In this document: piece after piece, positions 44,102-53,912 of the stretch
Layout: the number at the start of each line of letters is the position of its first letter
Numbering within the stretch: the first letter of the stretch is position 1
Program-made: the position numbers and the translations under genes
Assembly: GCA_018267575.1 (NCBI GenBank)
Contig: JAFDYF010000087.1
Span: forward strand, 1 to 55,107
Source of the DNA: Bacteroidota bacterium
Lineage (GTDB): Bacteria > Bacteroidota > Bacteroidia > Chitinophagales > Chitinophagaceae
Length of the DNA stretch: 55,107 nucleotides
Reading direction: 5' to 3'
Notes under the pieces: model-generated
What the model saw: the letters and a program-made list of their open reading frames with translations, nothing else
Told to the model about the DNA's origin: nothing
Databases searched by the model: none

Positions 44102-45697
44102 TTATGCTATTTCTAATATTATAAAATCCTGCTTCAGCGTGAGTGAATGTTTATATAACATATCAATGAAAGCTTTTCCCCATTTGGCATAAAAAGGCAT
44201 AAAATTATCAATGCGCTCTTGAAGGTTATTGAGTGGGAAAAGAGCAGATTTCAGCATTTGTATCTGTCTTTGCTGGTCATCGAATTTTCTTTTTTCAGCC
44301 TTCAATAATTTTTTTTCAAACCCATGCAAACGGTTTGCAGTTTTGGCATAGAGTGCATCCGCATGCTTTTCCAGACTACTATCTACTTTAGAGGCAATGG
44401 CTTTCAGTTTTTCATAAAAAGCTTTGGCTTCGGCTAGTTCATTGTCCAAAGTCAACTGATGATTACTGGATTTTTTCACCAGCTCATTGAATAATGTATC
44501 TGTAGGTTTAAAGCTATCCTTAACCGTTAAACCCAGCTTATGCATTTTCTCGGACCATTTTTTTTCAATAACCAGAAATGAATTGCGTAACAATAGAACC
44601 GGATAAGGGACTTTAAAATGATCGAACAAATTTTTCAACTCAAGCCAATAAGCCATCTCTCCACCACCACCAATAAAAACAATATTGGGCAATAGGGTCT
44701 CCTGCATGATGCCACGCAATATCACATTGGGACTAAAACTTTCTGGATGGATTTTTAGTTCCTCTCTTATTTCCTGTTCGCTAAAACTGATTGTAGAATC
44801 ATGAACGATAAACCGGTCTCCTACTTTTTCAATCCTTCCCCTTAAATTATCTTTCAAATAAAAAAGGTTGATTTCTCTTGGGTGGGCTTGCGCTTTATAT
44901 TGTTCAGGCAATTCCTGGATGGCTCTCTCCACTATTTTAGATGGCGTTTGCTGGAATAGGTCTTCTTCAAACACAGGAGTCATTGCCTTTTTAAATTCAG
45001 CGTTATCGGGTATGAATACAATTACCCCATATTGCTCAAATAATGCATGAACCAGCTTTAGGGTGGCAGTCTGTACATCAGGACTACCAATATAAGATTC
45101 CTTCAATAGCAGGATCAGTTCTTTCCCAAATGGCTGAACCGATATTTCCCCTTCAATCCGGGTAATTATTTTTTCAAGCCCCTTATTATTCATCCGGCCA
45201 ACCGCGCCTTTTTGTTTGGTATCCCATTCCAATTTCTGCCCACTCATAAAAATATGGCCCAGTTCATCGAGGTCCGCATCCTCACTGCCCATAAAATATA
45301 CCGGCACAAAATTGTTGTTGGGGAATTGTTCAGAAAGTTGCGCTGCTAATTTTACGGTGTGTAGAATTTTATAAACAAAATACAAGGTGCCAGTAAAAAT
45401 CGCGGGTTGGTGTGCCGTGGTAATCGTAAAAGTATTGCTGAGCAATAACTTTTCAATATTGTTATTTACAAAAACAGAGGGAGTGATTGATTCATATTGT
45501 TTACGTAACCCATGCACCAATAATTTTCGATCGGTCGGAAATTGTTCCCGGGCTTTTATTGCCTCACTGATACCAGCCAATGACACCGGGTGGCGGTAAA
45601 AAGGCATCAAGGATTTTTCACTGTCCAGATAATCCAAGATCAGCTTTGAAAAATATCCCGTTTCTCTATAAGCTAAATGACTAGCTGTACAATCCAT
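44102..45697 (-). CDS. bshC: Bacillithiol biosynthesis cysteine-adding enzyme BshC
   Basis: A 531-residue enzyme that joins Cys to GlcN-malate in bacillithiol synthesis. The N-terminal nucleotidyl-transferase-like core is visible (ITTAHQPAIFTGTLYFVYKILHTVKLAAQL; VPVYFMGSEDADLDELGHI), followed by the family's ILRGIMQETLLPNIVFIGGGGEMAYWLELK and a long coiled coil (about residues 390-500). Length is normal for the family. bshA and bshB are not in the window. A promoter box TATTTTTG (45705-45712) lies 8 nt upstream of the ATG. Bacillithiol serves as a redox thiol in place of glutathione. Confidence 0.95.
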   Translation of the reverse strand: MDCTASHLAYRETGYFSKLILDYLDSEKSLMPFYRHPVSLAGISEAIKAREQFPTDRKLLVHGLRKQYESITPSVFVNNNIEKLLLSNTFTITTAHQPAIFTGTLYFVYKILHTVKLAAQLSEQFPNNNFVPVYFMGSEDADLDELGHIFMSGQKLEWDTKQKGAVGRMNNKGLEKIITRIEGEISVQPFGKELILLLKESYIGSPDVQTATLKLVHALFEQYGVIVFIPDNAEFKKAMTPVFEEDLFQQTPSKIVERAIQELPEQYKAQAHPREINLFYLKDNLRGRIEKVGDRFIVHDSTISFSEQEIREELKIHPESFSPNVILRGIMQETLLPNIVFIGGGGEMAYWLELKNLFDHFKVPYPVLLLRNSFLVIEKKWSEKMHKLGLTVKDSFKPTDTLFNELVKKSSNHQLTLDNELAEAKAFYEKLKAIASKVDSSLEKHADALYAKTANRLHGFEKKLLKAEKRKFDDQQRQIQMLKSALFPLNNLQERIDNFMPFYAKWGKAFIDMLYKHSLTLKQDFIILEIA

Positions 45698-45704
45698 AAG
45701 AGCG

Positions 45705-45712
45705 CAAAAATA
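45705..45712 (-). promoter_or_regulatory. Promoter -7 box for bshC
   Basis: TATTTTTG on the minus strand, exact TAnnTTTG, ending 8 nt before the ATG; the transcript would be nearly leaderless. Confidence 0.5.
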
Positions 45713-45750
45713 AGAAACCTGCCTGTATCTCTTTGGCCATTTATAATAAA

Positions 45751-47001
45751 TTAATGGAAGCGCTCTACATCAAAAGCTTTTATACCTATGCTAGTGGGTT
45801 TGTGGCCAATAATTTCTTCCACCAATTTGCCCGTAGCTGCGGCCAAAGTAATCCCAACCATGGCATGCCCACCTGCAAGCGTCAGATTTTGGTATTTGCT
45901 ATGCCTGCCGATATACGGCAAACCATCAGGCGACAGTGGTCGCAAACCGTTCCAGATTTTATCGATTGAGGGAAAGGGAAGATCGAGTCCTGGATAATAA
46001 TCCAATGCCCCTGCATGGATTGCTTTGGCCCTTTTGATGAGCACATCGCTATTGATACCACTTATCTCCATGGTGCCACCCATACGCAAATCAGCACCCA
46101 TCGGAGTCATGGCCACACGTCTGTCTACAAGAATGGCCGGATGCCTCAAGTTCTTGCCCACATTTTCAAAAGTCATGCTATAGCCCTTGCCGGGCTGTAA
46201 AAGCATCTGAATACCCAATTGTTTGGTAAGCAATGGAAGCCAAGAGCCGCTAGCAATAATCAATTCCCCGCAATCAAATTTTCCTTTATTGGTAATAACC
46301 GAACTAACCACGGTGCCATTTTTCTCAAAGCCTGTCACTTCCGTGTTCAACTGTAATTTTACCCCATGGGCCAACAAATGTTCTTTCAATGTTCTCATGA
46401 AATCACCCGGATGGATATGGCAATCGATGGGATACAATATCCCGCCTTTTGTTCTTACTTCCACTTCCGGTTCCAGGTCCTGCACTTCTTGGCCATTATA
46501 AATTCTGGTTTCTATACCAAGCGTGGCGGCCTCTTTGGCAAGTTCCAATTCATGCTTTTCAGTTTCATCACTCTTGTACAACATAAAGCAACCTACTTCC
46601 GCCATGCGGAAATGATTGCCCAAATCTTCTTTGATATCGCTCATCAAATGCCTGCTCAATTGCAGGATACTGTGCAGGTGTGGAACATTCTCCTCCACCG
46701 TTTTGCTATTCGATTTTTTCCAGAAAGTCATCAACCACTTGATGAGAGAGATGTCCAATCGCGGTTTGATATAAAAAGGACTAGAGGCACTCAACATCCA
46801 GCGCAGGCCTTGCGCAATAATGCCGGGGGAAGCCAAGGGAACAAAATGACTGGGGGAAATATAACCTGCATTCCCAAAAGATGTACCATTGCTGATATCC
46901 CCCTTTTCAATCACGGTAACATCGTAACCTTCTTTTTGCAGATAATAAGCGCAGCATAGGCCAATCACCCCACCGCCGATAATCTTAATGTTTTTGCTCA
47001 T
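45751..47001 (-). CDS. FAD-dependent D-amino-acid dehydrogenase-like oxidase
   Basis: A 416-residue flavoenzyme of the DadA group. The FAD motif is IIGGGVIGLCCAYYL at 5-19, with VIEKGD ending strand 2. Other signatures: GTSFGNAGYISPSHFVPLASPG (typical DadA start), GWLPLL-like middle, GLRPLSPDGLPYIG and LTLAGGHAMVGITLAAATGKLVEEI at the C-terminus. Members oxidise D-amino acids or D-hydroxyproline. With the aldehyde dehydrogenase at 50956 it may belong to a 4-hydroxyproline route, but the epimerase and deaminase/aldolase are absent. The substrate is therefore uncertain. Confidence 0.85.
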   Translation of the reverse strand: MSKNIKIIGGGVIGLCCAYYLQKEGYDVTVIEKGDISNGTSFGNAGYISPSHFVPLASPGIIAQGLRWMLSASSPFYIKPRLDISLIKWLMTFWKKSNSKTVEENVPHLHSILQLSRHLMSDIKEDLGNHFRMAEVGCFMLYKSDETEKHELELAKEAATLGIETRIYNGQEVQDLEPEVEVRTKGGILYPIDCHIHPGDFMRTLKEHLLAHGVKLQLNTEVTGFEKNGTVVSSVITNKGKFDCGELIIASGSWLPLLTKQLGIQMLLQPGKGYSMTFENVGKNLRHPAILVDRRVAMTPMGADLRMGGTMEISGINSDVLIKRAKAIHAGALDYYPGLDLPFPSIDKIWNGLRPLSPDGLPYIGRHSKYQNLTLAGGHAMVGITLAAATGKLVEEIIGHKPTSIGIKAFDVERFH

Positions 47002-47180
47002 GAATCAATTAGTAATTGGTTATATATTCATCCTGATTTTGCGGTACCAGGTTGTATTTCCATGTTGTTTAAAAAACGAATTTAATCCTCATTCAAATGG
47101 TATAGTCGGCAATCAAAACACTGCTTATATAATCCAGAAATGCAATACCCTTCAATTTTGAAAGCAGCATCAATATGGCA

Positions 47181-48239
47181 TTAGTACTTCTTGTTTCCGG
47201 TACATATTTCCATAATAAAAGCAACTTCATTGGGATCAAAAGGCCTACCATCCTTCCTAAACACATCATGAAACCAAACCCTAGGTTCTACCGATCCCGG
47301 CTTTGAATCCCAAGGGAAAATGGTATTGGTCTTACCACTTACCAAACCCCAATTGATAGCCCCTACCCTATATTTTTTGAAAACAGGCAAATGGGTTATA
47401 AACTTACTACCATTTGTTCTGGCCATATATTCTGAACAAATAAGGGGTTTACCTAACCTCTGCAATTCCAAAATCTCCTTTTCAAGTTCAGGGGCTTTAT
47501 CATAATTATGGAAACTGATCACATCGGAAGAAGCTAACTGAAAATCCCTGAAATTTTTATCATCATTCCAAATACCACAAGTAAGTGGTTGATTGGGTCT
47601 CACCTCCCAAGCCCATTGGAATACTTTTTTCAATAATGGCAAGGTCGTTTCATTATAGTCGCTATTACCGGGCTCATTGTAAAGGTCCCAGAGCAATATT
47701 CGTTGATCATTTTTAAAAGTAGACAGTATATCTTTTGTGTATAACTCCAGCCTCACCCAAGAACTGCTGTCCTCATGCATTTTTGTACCCGGACATTGAA
47801 GCCACCCGCTATTATGAACACCAGGTTTAGGTAAGGGCTGTGGTCCTAATTGTGGGTCATTGTTCCAGCAATCATCAAACAATACAAACATGGTCTTGAT
47901 ATGATGCTTGGCAGCTATCGCCAGATATTTGTTGATTCTTTCTTTAAATCCCTTTGCGTCTTCTTGCCAAGGTAGGTAATGAAGAAACACACGAACCACA
48001 TTCATGCCTATCCCATTTGCCCAACCCAGTTCCCGGTCGATGGTTTTGAGGTCAAAGGTTTTCGCCTGCCACATTTCCAATTCATTGATGGCAGAGCTTG
48101 GGATAAAATTGCAACCTACCAACCAAGGTTGTTTTTGGTACCATTCGTTTGCTTTGGCAGCAGTCCATACCGATTGATTTTGCGCTAGGGAAACAAGTGC
48201 AATCAAACTAAATATCAGTAAAAGGGAATGCTTCTTCAT
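47181..48239 (-). CDS. GH5-like glycoside hydrolase
   Basis: A 352-residue exported enzyme with signal peptide (ends VSLAQ). The TIM-barrel of clan GH-A is visible: GMNVVRVFLHYLPWQED, TMFVLFDDCWNN, WDLYNEPGN with Glu189 (acid/base) and LICSEYMAR with Glu270 (nucleophile). I cannot assign a precise family between GH5 and near relatives; mannan, glucan or xylan chains are candidate substrates. It lies between the DadA-like oxidase and the DUF4965 gene, 36 bp downstream of the latter on the same strand. Confidence 0.85.
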   Translation of the reverse strand: MKKHSLLLIFSLIALVSLAQNQSVWTAAKANEWYQKQPWLVGCNFIPSSAINELEMWQAKTFDLKTIDRELGWANGIGMNVVRVFLHYLPWQEDAKGFKERINKYLAIAAKHHIKTMFVLFDDCWNNDPQLGPQPLPKPGVHNSGWLQCPGTKMHEDSSSWVRLELYTKDILSTFKNDQRILLWDLYNEPGNSDYNETTLPLLKKVFQWAWEVRPNQPLTCGIWNDDKNFRDFQLASSDVISFHNYDKAPELEKEILELQRLGKPLICSEYMARTNGSKFITHLPVFKKYRVGAINWGLVSGKTNTIFPWDSKPGSVEPRVWFHDVFRKDGRPFDPNEVAFIMEICTGNKKY

Positions 48240-48275
48240 AATAAAACAATTACGGTGTATGAAACAATAAGGAAT

Positions 48276-50816
48276 TTATTTTTTACCATTCCTGTTCTTC
48301 CATTTCCACTCCAACATTTTTATAAAATATCCTCCTACCACACTCCTCGCCTGAAAGCCAACCTTTTTTCCATCCATGGTTTCGTGCCAGTCGCTGAGTG
48401 GCACGCGGGTTGGGGTTTCTGTTACAAATTTATAAACCGGATCGATCAATGCTTCAAAATCTTGTTGGTTGCTGGCTAAAGTAGATGTCCATAAAATCCA
48501 GTCCGATTTGGTATAGGTTTTACGACTGTCCAATGGCAAACCAAAAGCATTCTGCTTTGTGAGATAATATTTTATTTCCTTATCATAAACCGCTTGGGGA
48601 AAAAGCTGCAAGCCTAATAATTTATCCCAAACCAAATTATACTTCTGACTCCAGGAATTTTTATTATCAAAGGTCAATGAGTAATGATCTCCAGCATCTG
48701 CCATCTGCGCCCATTTCAATGCGAAACCTTGGGCCATCTGCTTGTATTTGGCTGCTGTGGCATATTCACCAAGAGCTTCTGCCATTTGCGCATAAGCACC
48801 GATACCTACTATGGCCTTGATGGAAAGGTTGGCATTGCGTGCCAAGTGACCTGCAAAATCATCAGTACATAATTGATTGGCGGGGTCGATGCCATCCTTC
48901 ACCAAAAAATCAACCCATGTTGAAAGTGCCTTCCAATGCAGTTTTGCATAATCTGGTTTGCCCACTGCTTTGGTGACCGCGGCTGCTAGGATAATCATAT
49001 TGCCAGCTTCTTCCACGGGCATATCTTCCCCATACGTCTGACCATTGGCAATAGGGTAAGTACCTAGGTCATGAGCGGGGAATGGTTTTTTCCATTTGCC
49101 AGATTCCGAATAATCGAAAATGCCATTCATCATGCCCATTGTCAAATCCGGATTGTATATGAGGGTCAATGGAGCTGATGGATAAGTTACATCTACCGTC
49201 CAAATGGATCCGTTGCTAAAATTTTCTTTCTGGGGAAAAAGGATTTCATTGTTCGCCCCTCTTACCAATTTATGTGCGGCCAAGGATTGTCGATAGGCAG
49301 CCACGCACAATTTCGCATACACATCCCCACCGGCAGTTGTGGCATCGGCATAAAGCTGTTTATCGAAGGCATTGCATTTTGCTTTGATGACCGGATAATC
49401 AAAAGCTGATTTGTTAAGCAATTGTTCCATGGACATTCCATCTTTTTTCCACCAAGCTTGTAAGTTTTTATTAAAATATTGGATGGAATTAATATCGTCA
49501 TAAGCAATCATCAGCCTTTTTTCAACAGGGTTGGAAGATGCCTGCAGATCGTAAGTGGCCTCCAACAAAACCTGCTTAGCATCGTTAGGTTCCAGTTGCT
49601 TTGATGCTGCAGAACTGCTCTCATTCAAAAACTGGTCCAAGCCCGTTTTATAATCCACCGCATTCAATGAAACTGATTTATCGGCAGCAGAAGCCAGGTA
49701 GAGGTACCCCCAGTCAATCCGAACATCATCCCCTTTCTTCTGTAATATTTTTTGACTAAGGGTTCCTGTCTTTAATATAGAAAGGCCATAATTATTTTTT
49801 ACGTTGCCAGCACTCACTGTTTGGTTGCCATTATCGGCTGCAATCATGGCCGATGCCCCAAAGAACAATTGCACATGGTGGGATTGCCCATCGAGTGATT
49901 TTATTTTAAAACCAATATAGGTAACAGGTCTTGAAAAAAGATCCAGGTCATTCGCCAGAAGCGGCGAAAGAAAATTAAGTTCTAGTCCTACCTCCCCACA
50001 GGTGAACGCATAACTGGTTTGGGTGGCCGTGATCAACACCGCATTCTGTACTGCTGGACTCAACCCAATCGGCGGGGGCAATATAGCCAACCCTGCATCA
50101 ATATAGGCCCCGCCCTGCCGATTCATACAGTGCATCGCCAATACATTTTTTTCTTTTTTCAATTTTGATTTAATAGCATCTGGTAATGGAAAATTTTCAT
50201 AGCTCCCATTATAGCAAGAGCTGCATTCAAAAGCTTTTTCTCCATTGATATATACTTCCGCATCATCATCGTGCCTCAATTGTAAAAGAACCTGATCGAC
50301 CAATGGATCGTTCAGATCAAAAACCCTGCGCACCCATATATCCTTGCTTGACCATTCCGTTGCGGGGGATGCCTCCTTGGTGCCAAATGGAGCTTTGCCT
50401 TTTTTCCATTTTTTATCATCAAAGTCTGTTTTCATCCAATCCATGCCAGGGCTGGTTTCGGTATACTTACATTCATAAGGACGGTTTTCGCCTGTTGGCA
50501 AAATCGTGCGCTCGGGATATTGTGGTATGCCTAAAAAATTATAAATATTGCCATCTACCCGAATCATCCCAATCAAAGGTTGTTTCTTACCAGTCCAATG
50601 CCGGGTATCCGTTTCGTTTAGCTTATCAGAAAAAGACCAGATGCTGAAATAGGGGTCATGCGTGATCAAGGGATAAGCAGGCGCTTTGGTTAGTTGGGAA
50701 AAAATAGGTTGGCTAGAAAAAAAAATCGATAAGAAGGCTGCAATCGAGTACTGATAAATCTTTTTCAAAATGAATGATTTTAAAATGGGGTGAACACTGA
50801 TTTCAAAGATTTTCAT
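48276..50816 (-). CDS. DUF4965/DUF5127 glutaminase-like protein
   Basis: An exported protein of about 846 residues. The N-terminal part (PAYPLITHDPYFSIWSF, RHWTGKKQPLIGMIRVDG) is the DUF4964 segment; the middle has DUF5127; the C-terminus carries DUF4965/DUF1793 with an alpha-barrel (NMIILAAAVTKAVGKPDYAK, WVDFLVKDGIDPANQLCTDDFAGHLARNANLSIKAIVGIGAY). Fungal relatives are glutaminase A; in Bacteroidota the group often sits with glycoside hydrolases. Residues 130-230 look like an inserted galactose-binding/discoidin-like module. The best signal peptide starts at a possible TTG at 50768; the ATG at 50816 gives an extra-long N-terminus. Confidence 0.85.
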   Translation of the reverse strand: MKIFEISVHPILKSFILKKIYQYSIAAFLSIFFSSQPIFSQLTKAPAYPLITHDPYFSIWSFSDKLNETDTRHWTGKKQPLIGMIRVDGNIYNFLGIPQYPERTILPTGENRPYECKYTETSPGMDWMKTDFDDKKWKKGKAPFGTKEASPATEWSSKDIWVRRVFDLNDPLVDQVLLQLRHDDDAEVYINGEKAFECSSCYNGSYENFPLPDAIKSKLKKEKNVLAMHCMNRQGGAYIDAGLAILPPPIGLSPAVQNAVLITATQTSYAFTCGEVGLELNFLSPLLANDLDLFSRPVTYIGFKIKSLDGQSHHVQLFFGASAMIAADNGNQTVSAGNVKNNYGLSILKTGTLSQKILQKKGDDVRIDWGYLYLASAADKSVSLNAVDYKTGLDQFLNESSSAASKQLEPNDAKQVLLEATYDLQASSNPVEKRLMIAYDDINSIQYFNKNLQAWWKKDGMSMEQLLNKSAFDYPVIKAKCNAFDKQLYADATTAGGDVYAKLCVAAYRQSLAAHKLVRGANNEILFPQKENFSNGSIWTVDVTYPSAPLTLIYNPDLTMGMMNGIFDYSESGKWKKPFPAHDLGTYPIANGQTYGEDMPVEEAGNMIILAAAVTKAVGKPDYAKLHWKALSTWVDFLVKDGIDPANQLCTDDFAGHLARNANLSIKAIVGIGAYAQMAEALGEYATAAKYKQMAQGFALKWAQMADAGDHYSLTFDNKNSWSQKYNLVWDKLLGLQLFPQAVYDKEIKYYLTKQNAFGLPLDSRKTYTKSDWILWTSTLASNQQDFEALIDPVYKFVTETPTRVPLSDWHETMDGKKVGFQARSVVGGYFIKMLEWKWKNRNGKK

Positions 50817-50860
50817 AGAGCGGTTCGGCAAGTCATCCGTGAATGTAAACACTAAGAATC

Positions 50861-50897
50861 AAAAACCCAAAACTAGTGCGATGGTGCACTAGTTTTG
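50861..50897 (-). terminator. Terminator after the aldehyde dehydrogenase
   Basis: CAAAACTAGTGC, 6-nt loop, GCACTAGTTTTG, then GGTTTTTG on the minus strand: a perfect 12-bp stem 59 bp past the dehydrogenase stop. It separates that gene from the DUF4965 gene. Confidence 0.75.
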
Positions 50898-50955
50898 AGG
50901 CAGAAAATCATTGGAAGGTATAAACCAATCGTATCTATTTTATAATAGCACTCTC

Positions 50956-52446
50956 TTACACCGTGGAAACATCCTTGGTTAGCATGTTGTTCACCGTTCT
51001 CCAAATATTCAAAGGGTTTTCATTTTTTAGTTCATCGGGCAATAAGGCATTGCTCCAATTTTGGAAAGCGACGGGTCTGGCAAAACGTTTGATACCATCT
51101 GCCCCTACTGAAGTGAACCTCGAATCTGTAGTGGCAGGGAATGGCCCGCCATGATGCATACTGAGACAAACTTCCACACCAGTAGGCACTCCATTTAAAA
51201 TAAACCGACCACAAATATTTTTAACAGCCTCCACCAAGTCTTCGTTTTCCATTATTTCCTTATCGGTAGCCATGAGGGTGGAAGTCAATTGCCCTTCCAG
51301 GTGTTGGGCAACAGCCGTCATCTCTTTCATATCCGCACAGGAAACAATCAACGAATAGGGTCCGAATATTTCTTGGTGTAGTAATGGATTTTTCAAAAAA
51401 GTTTTTGCGTCCACCGAGGCGATGGTTGGCGTCCCTTGATTTTCTTTTGATGGCAATGATGAAACAGCGACCGTTTCCACGCTTGGCTGTTTTAGCGCAG
51501 CTTCCCTTTTCCCTACAAAGGCCTTGGCAATGCCGGGATGCAGCATGGTAGCTGGAGCGATGTTTTTAATCTCCGCAGCTAGATTGTCTTTAAAGTTTTG
51601 CAGTGATGGTCCAGCTATCCCAATAATCAAACCGGGATTGGTACAGAATTGCCCAACACTCAAAGTAATTGAACCTGCATACATTTTTGCAATATCGGTG
51701 GCTGATGCATTCAGTTTTTCTGGTAATAAAAAAACCGGATTGGTGCTGCCCATTTCGGAGAAAACAGGAATGGGTTCCTTCCGCTGGTTGGCGAGGTCAA
51801 ACAAAGCCTTACCGCCAATGAAGGAACCAGTAAAGCCCACCGCTTTTACATGTGGGTGCATGACCAAGGCCTTGCCCCCTTCAAAACCACTGCTATGGAT
51901 ATGCGCAAAAATGCCTTGGGGCATATTAGACTTTTCGGCTGCTTTCAAAATAGCACCCGCCACCAGTTCAGAAGTAGCTGCATGTGCAGGGTGTGCTTTC
52001 ACAATTACCGGGCAACCGGCGGCAAAAGCACAGGCCGTATCGCCCCCAGCAGTAGAATAGGCAAAGGGAAAATTACTGGCACCAAAGACCACCACAGGAC
52101 CCAAGGGCACCAACATTTTCCTAATATCGGGTTTGGGCGGGGTTTTGGTTGGGATGGCTGTGTCGATCCTAGCCTCTAGCCAATCGCCCCTTTCGCAAGC
52201 TTCGGCATAACTGTTCAATTGGAAGATGGTTCTGGCTCTTTCTCCTTGCAAGCGAGCCTCGGGGAGATTGGTTTCCTTCATCGCCGTCTCTATTAGAGAT
52301 GCTCCCAGCGCATCTATCTCCACCGCAATGGCCCTCATAAAATCAGCACGCTGTTTTAAGGATTGTTTTCGGTAAATATGGAAGGTTTTCCAAGCGAGGA
52401 CCGCTGCTGAATTAATTTCTTCTATTGTTGCATCTTTGAACATCAT
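50956..52446 (-). CDS. Aldehyde dehydrogenase (NADP+), ketoglutarate-semialdehyde type
   Basis: A 496-residue enzyme. The catalytic Cys is in SVGQFCTNPGL and the general-base Glu in FSEMGSTNPV; the coenzyme loop has FGASNFPFAYSTAGGDTA and VGFTGSFIGGKAL. It fits the NADP-preferring branch that acts on 2-ketoglutarate semialdehyde in hydroxyproline and sugar-acid breakdown. The start is the ATG at 52446; the frame opens one codon earlier with TTG. A promoter box lies at 52464-52471. It is upstream on the same strand of the DUF4965, GH5-like and DadA-like genes, separated by a terminator. Confidence 0.88.
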   Translation of the reverse strand: MMFKDATIEEINSAAVLAWKTFHIYRKQSLKQRADFMRAIAVEIDALGASLIETAMKETNLPEARLQGERARTIFQLNSYAEACERGDWLEARIDTAIPTKTPPKPDIRKMLVPLGPVVVFGASNFPFAYSTAGGDTACAFAAGCPVIVKAHPAHAATSELVAGAILKAAEKSNMPQGIFAHIHSSGFEGGKALVMHPHVKAVGFTGSFIGGKALFDLANQRKEPIPVFSEMGSTNPVFLLPEKLNASATDIAKMYAGSITLSVGQFCTNPGLIIGIAGPSLQNFKDNLAAEIKNIAPATMLHPGIAKAFVGKREAALKQPSVETVAVSSLPSKENQGTPTIASVDAKTFLKNPLLHQEIFGPYSLIVSCADMKEMTAVAQHLEGQLTSTLMATDKEIMENEDLVEAVKNICGRFILNGVPTGVEVCLSMHHGGPFPATTDSRFTSVGADGIKRFARPVAFQNWSNALLPDELKNENPLNIWRTVNNMLTKDVSTV

Positions 52447-52463
52447 CAATCATTTTTGTGATG

Positions 52464-52471
52464 CAAAAATA
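52464..52471 (-). promoter_or_regulatory. Promoter -7 box for the aldehyde dehydrogenase
   Basis: TATTTTTG on the minus strand, exact TAnnTTTG, ending 17 nt before the ATG. Confidence 0.55.
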
Positions 52472-52593
52472 GTTCTTTATAGATGAAATTTGACTTGCAT
52501 AATCTTTACAGATATTGACTAATACCGGATGGGATTTGCAGTTCATGCACTCCCAATAATTAGCTATTGCAATAATATTTCAGATAATTCAGG

Positions 52594-53901
52594 TTAAGAA
52601 ACGACCCCTTCCAGATCATAATCAAATGCCTTGGTGATTTTCGCATCAACAAACTCCCCTATTGGCAGTTTATTTTCAGAATGGATGATTACTTCATTGT
52701 CCACTTCCACGGAGTCGAATTCTGTTCGCCCTAGGTAGCGGCCGGCCTCTTTTTTATCTATCAAGGTTTTGAAAACCTTCCCAACCTTTTCCTGATTTTT
52801 CTCAAACGATATCTGTTGCTGCACTTCCATCACTTCCTCCGCTCTCTCTTGCTTTATGGATGCTGGCACATCATCCTTCAAATCGTAGGCACCCGTTCCT
52901 TCTTCATGGGAATAAGTAAAAATCCCCACCCTATCGAAACGATGCTGTTTCAGAAATGATTTTAATTCTTCCACATCTTTTTCTTTCTCTCCCGGGAAAC
53001 CAGCGATCAAAGTAGTGCGCAAGCAAATGCCTGGAACTTTTTCACGGATGGCATAAATCAACTCGTCCATTTCTGTTTTGCTGATATTCCTTCGCATGGC
53101 TTTCAACATATCGTCACTGGCATGCTGGAGGGGCATGTCCAAATAATTGCAGATATTATCCCGCTCCTTCATCACTTCCAAAATCTCCATCGGGAATTTA
53201 GAAGGGTAGGCATAATGAAGGCGTATCCATTCCAATCCCTTTACATCCGCCAACCTGTGGAGCAGGTCCGGCAAGGCCCTTTTTTTATAAATATCCAGAC
53301 CATAATAGGTCAGTTCTTGGGCAATCAACATCAGTTCCTTTACACCCCTCCTTACCAGCCCTTCGGCTTCTTTCACTAATTCCTCAATGGTTTTACTCAC
53401 ATGTGCCCCACGCATAAGAGGTATGGCGCAAAAAGCACAGGTTCGGTTGCAACCTTCCGAAATTTTTAGATAAGCATAATGGTTGGGAGTTGCCAGCAGT
53501 CTTTCTCCCAACAAATCTTTTTTATAATCGGCTTCAAACTGTTTTAGCATGAGGGGCAGTTCCATCGTGCCAAACCAAGCATCCACTTCAGGGATTTCTT
53601 TTTCCAAATCCTCCCGATATCGTTGGCTTAGGCATCCAGTTACATAAACCTTATCGAGCCTGCCCTTTTTTTTCAGTTCAACCTGTTCGATAATCGTATT
53701 GACAGATTCTTCCTTTGCCTTATCGATGAACCCACAAGTATTCACAACAACAATATTATGGTCACGTTTGGAGCTTTCGTGAACAACATCAATATCATTG
53801 GCGTTGAGCTGACCGCTTAACACTTCACTATCTACCATGTTCTTGCTGCAACCCAGTGTAATAATATTTACCTTATCTTTTTTGAGTGTTTTTGATTTCA
53901 T
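52594..53901 (-). CDS. rimO: Ribosomal protein S12 methylthiotransferase RimO
   Basis: A 435-residue radical-SAM enzyme that methylthiolates Asp of ribosomal protein S12. The UPF0004 domain has ITLGCSKNMVDSEVL and NTCGFI and VTGCLSQRY, carrying the first Fe-S cluster; the radical-SAM cluster is CNRTCAFCAIP; the C-terminal TRAM domain ends with VDAKITKAFDYDLEG. The start at 53901 is chosen because a promoter box (53913-53920) sits just before it and the longer frame lacks similarity. It stands alone on the minus strand. Confidence 0.97.
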   Translation of the reverse strand: MKSKTLKKDKVNIITLGCSKNMVDSEVLSGQLNANDIDVVHESSKRDHNIVVVNTCGFIDKAKEESVNTIIEQVELKKKGRLDKVYVTGCLSQRYREDLEKEIPEVDAWFGTMELPLMLKQFEADYKKDLLGERLLATPNHYAYLKISEGCNRTCAFCAIPLMRGAHVSKTIEELVKEAEGLVRRGVKELMLIAQELTYYGLDIYKKRALPDLLHRLADVKGLEWIRLHYAYPSKFPMEILEVMKERDNICNYLDMPLQHASDDMLKAMRRNISKTEMDELIYAIREKVPGICLRTTLIAGFPGEKEKDVEELKSFLKQHRFDRVGIFTYSHEEGTGAYDLKDDVPASIKQERAEEVMEVQQQISFEKNQEKVGKVFKTLIDKKEAGRYLGRTEFDSVEVDNEVIIHSENKLPIGEFVDAKITKAFDYDLEGVVS

Positions 53902-53912
53902 AATTAAGCTAA

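Noticed and set aside
46366..46959. 197-residue plus-strand ORF opposite the DadA-like gene
   Set aside because: Overlaps the conserved FAD protein almost fully and has no domain or signal of its own.
50868..50897. Operator for the DUF4965 gene at the perfect inverted repeat
   Set aside because: The stem is followed by a T-run on the minus strand and lies just after the dehydrogenase stop, so a terminator explains it better.
51524..52060. 178-residue plus-strand ORF opposite the aldehyde dehydrogenase
   Set aside because: Reverse of conserved dehydrogenase motifs; Ala/Pro-rich shadow.
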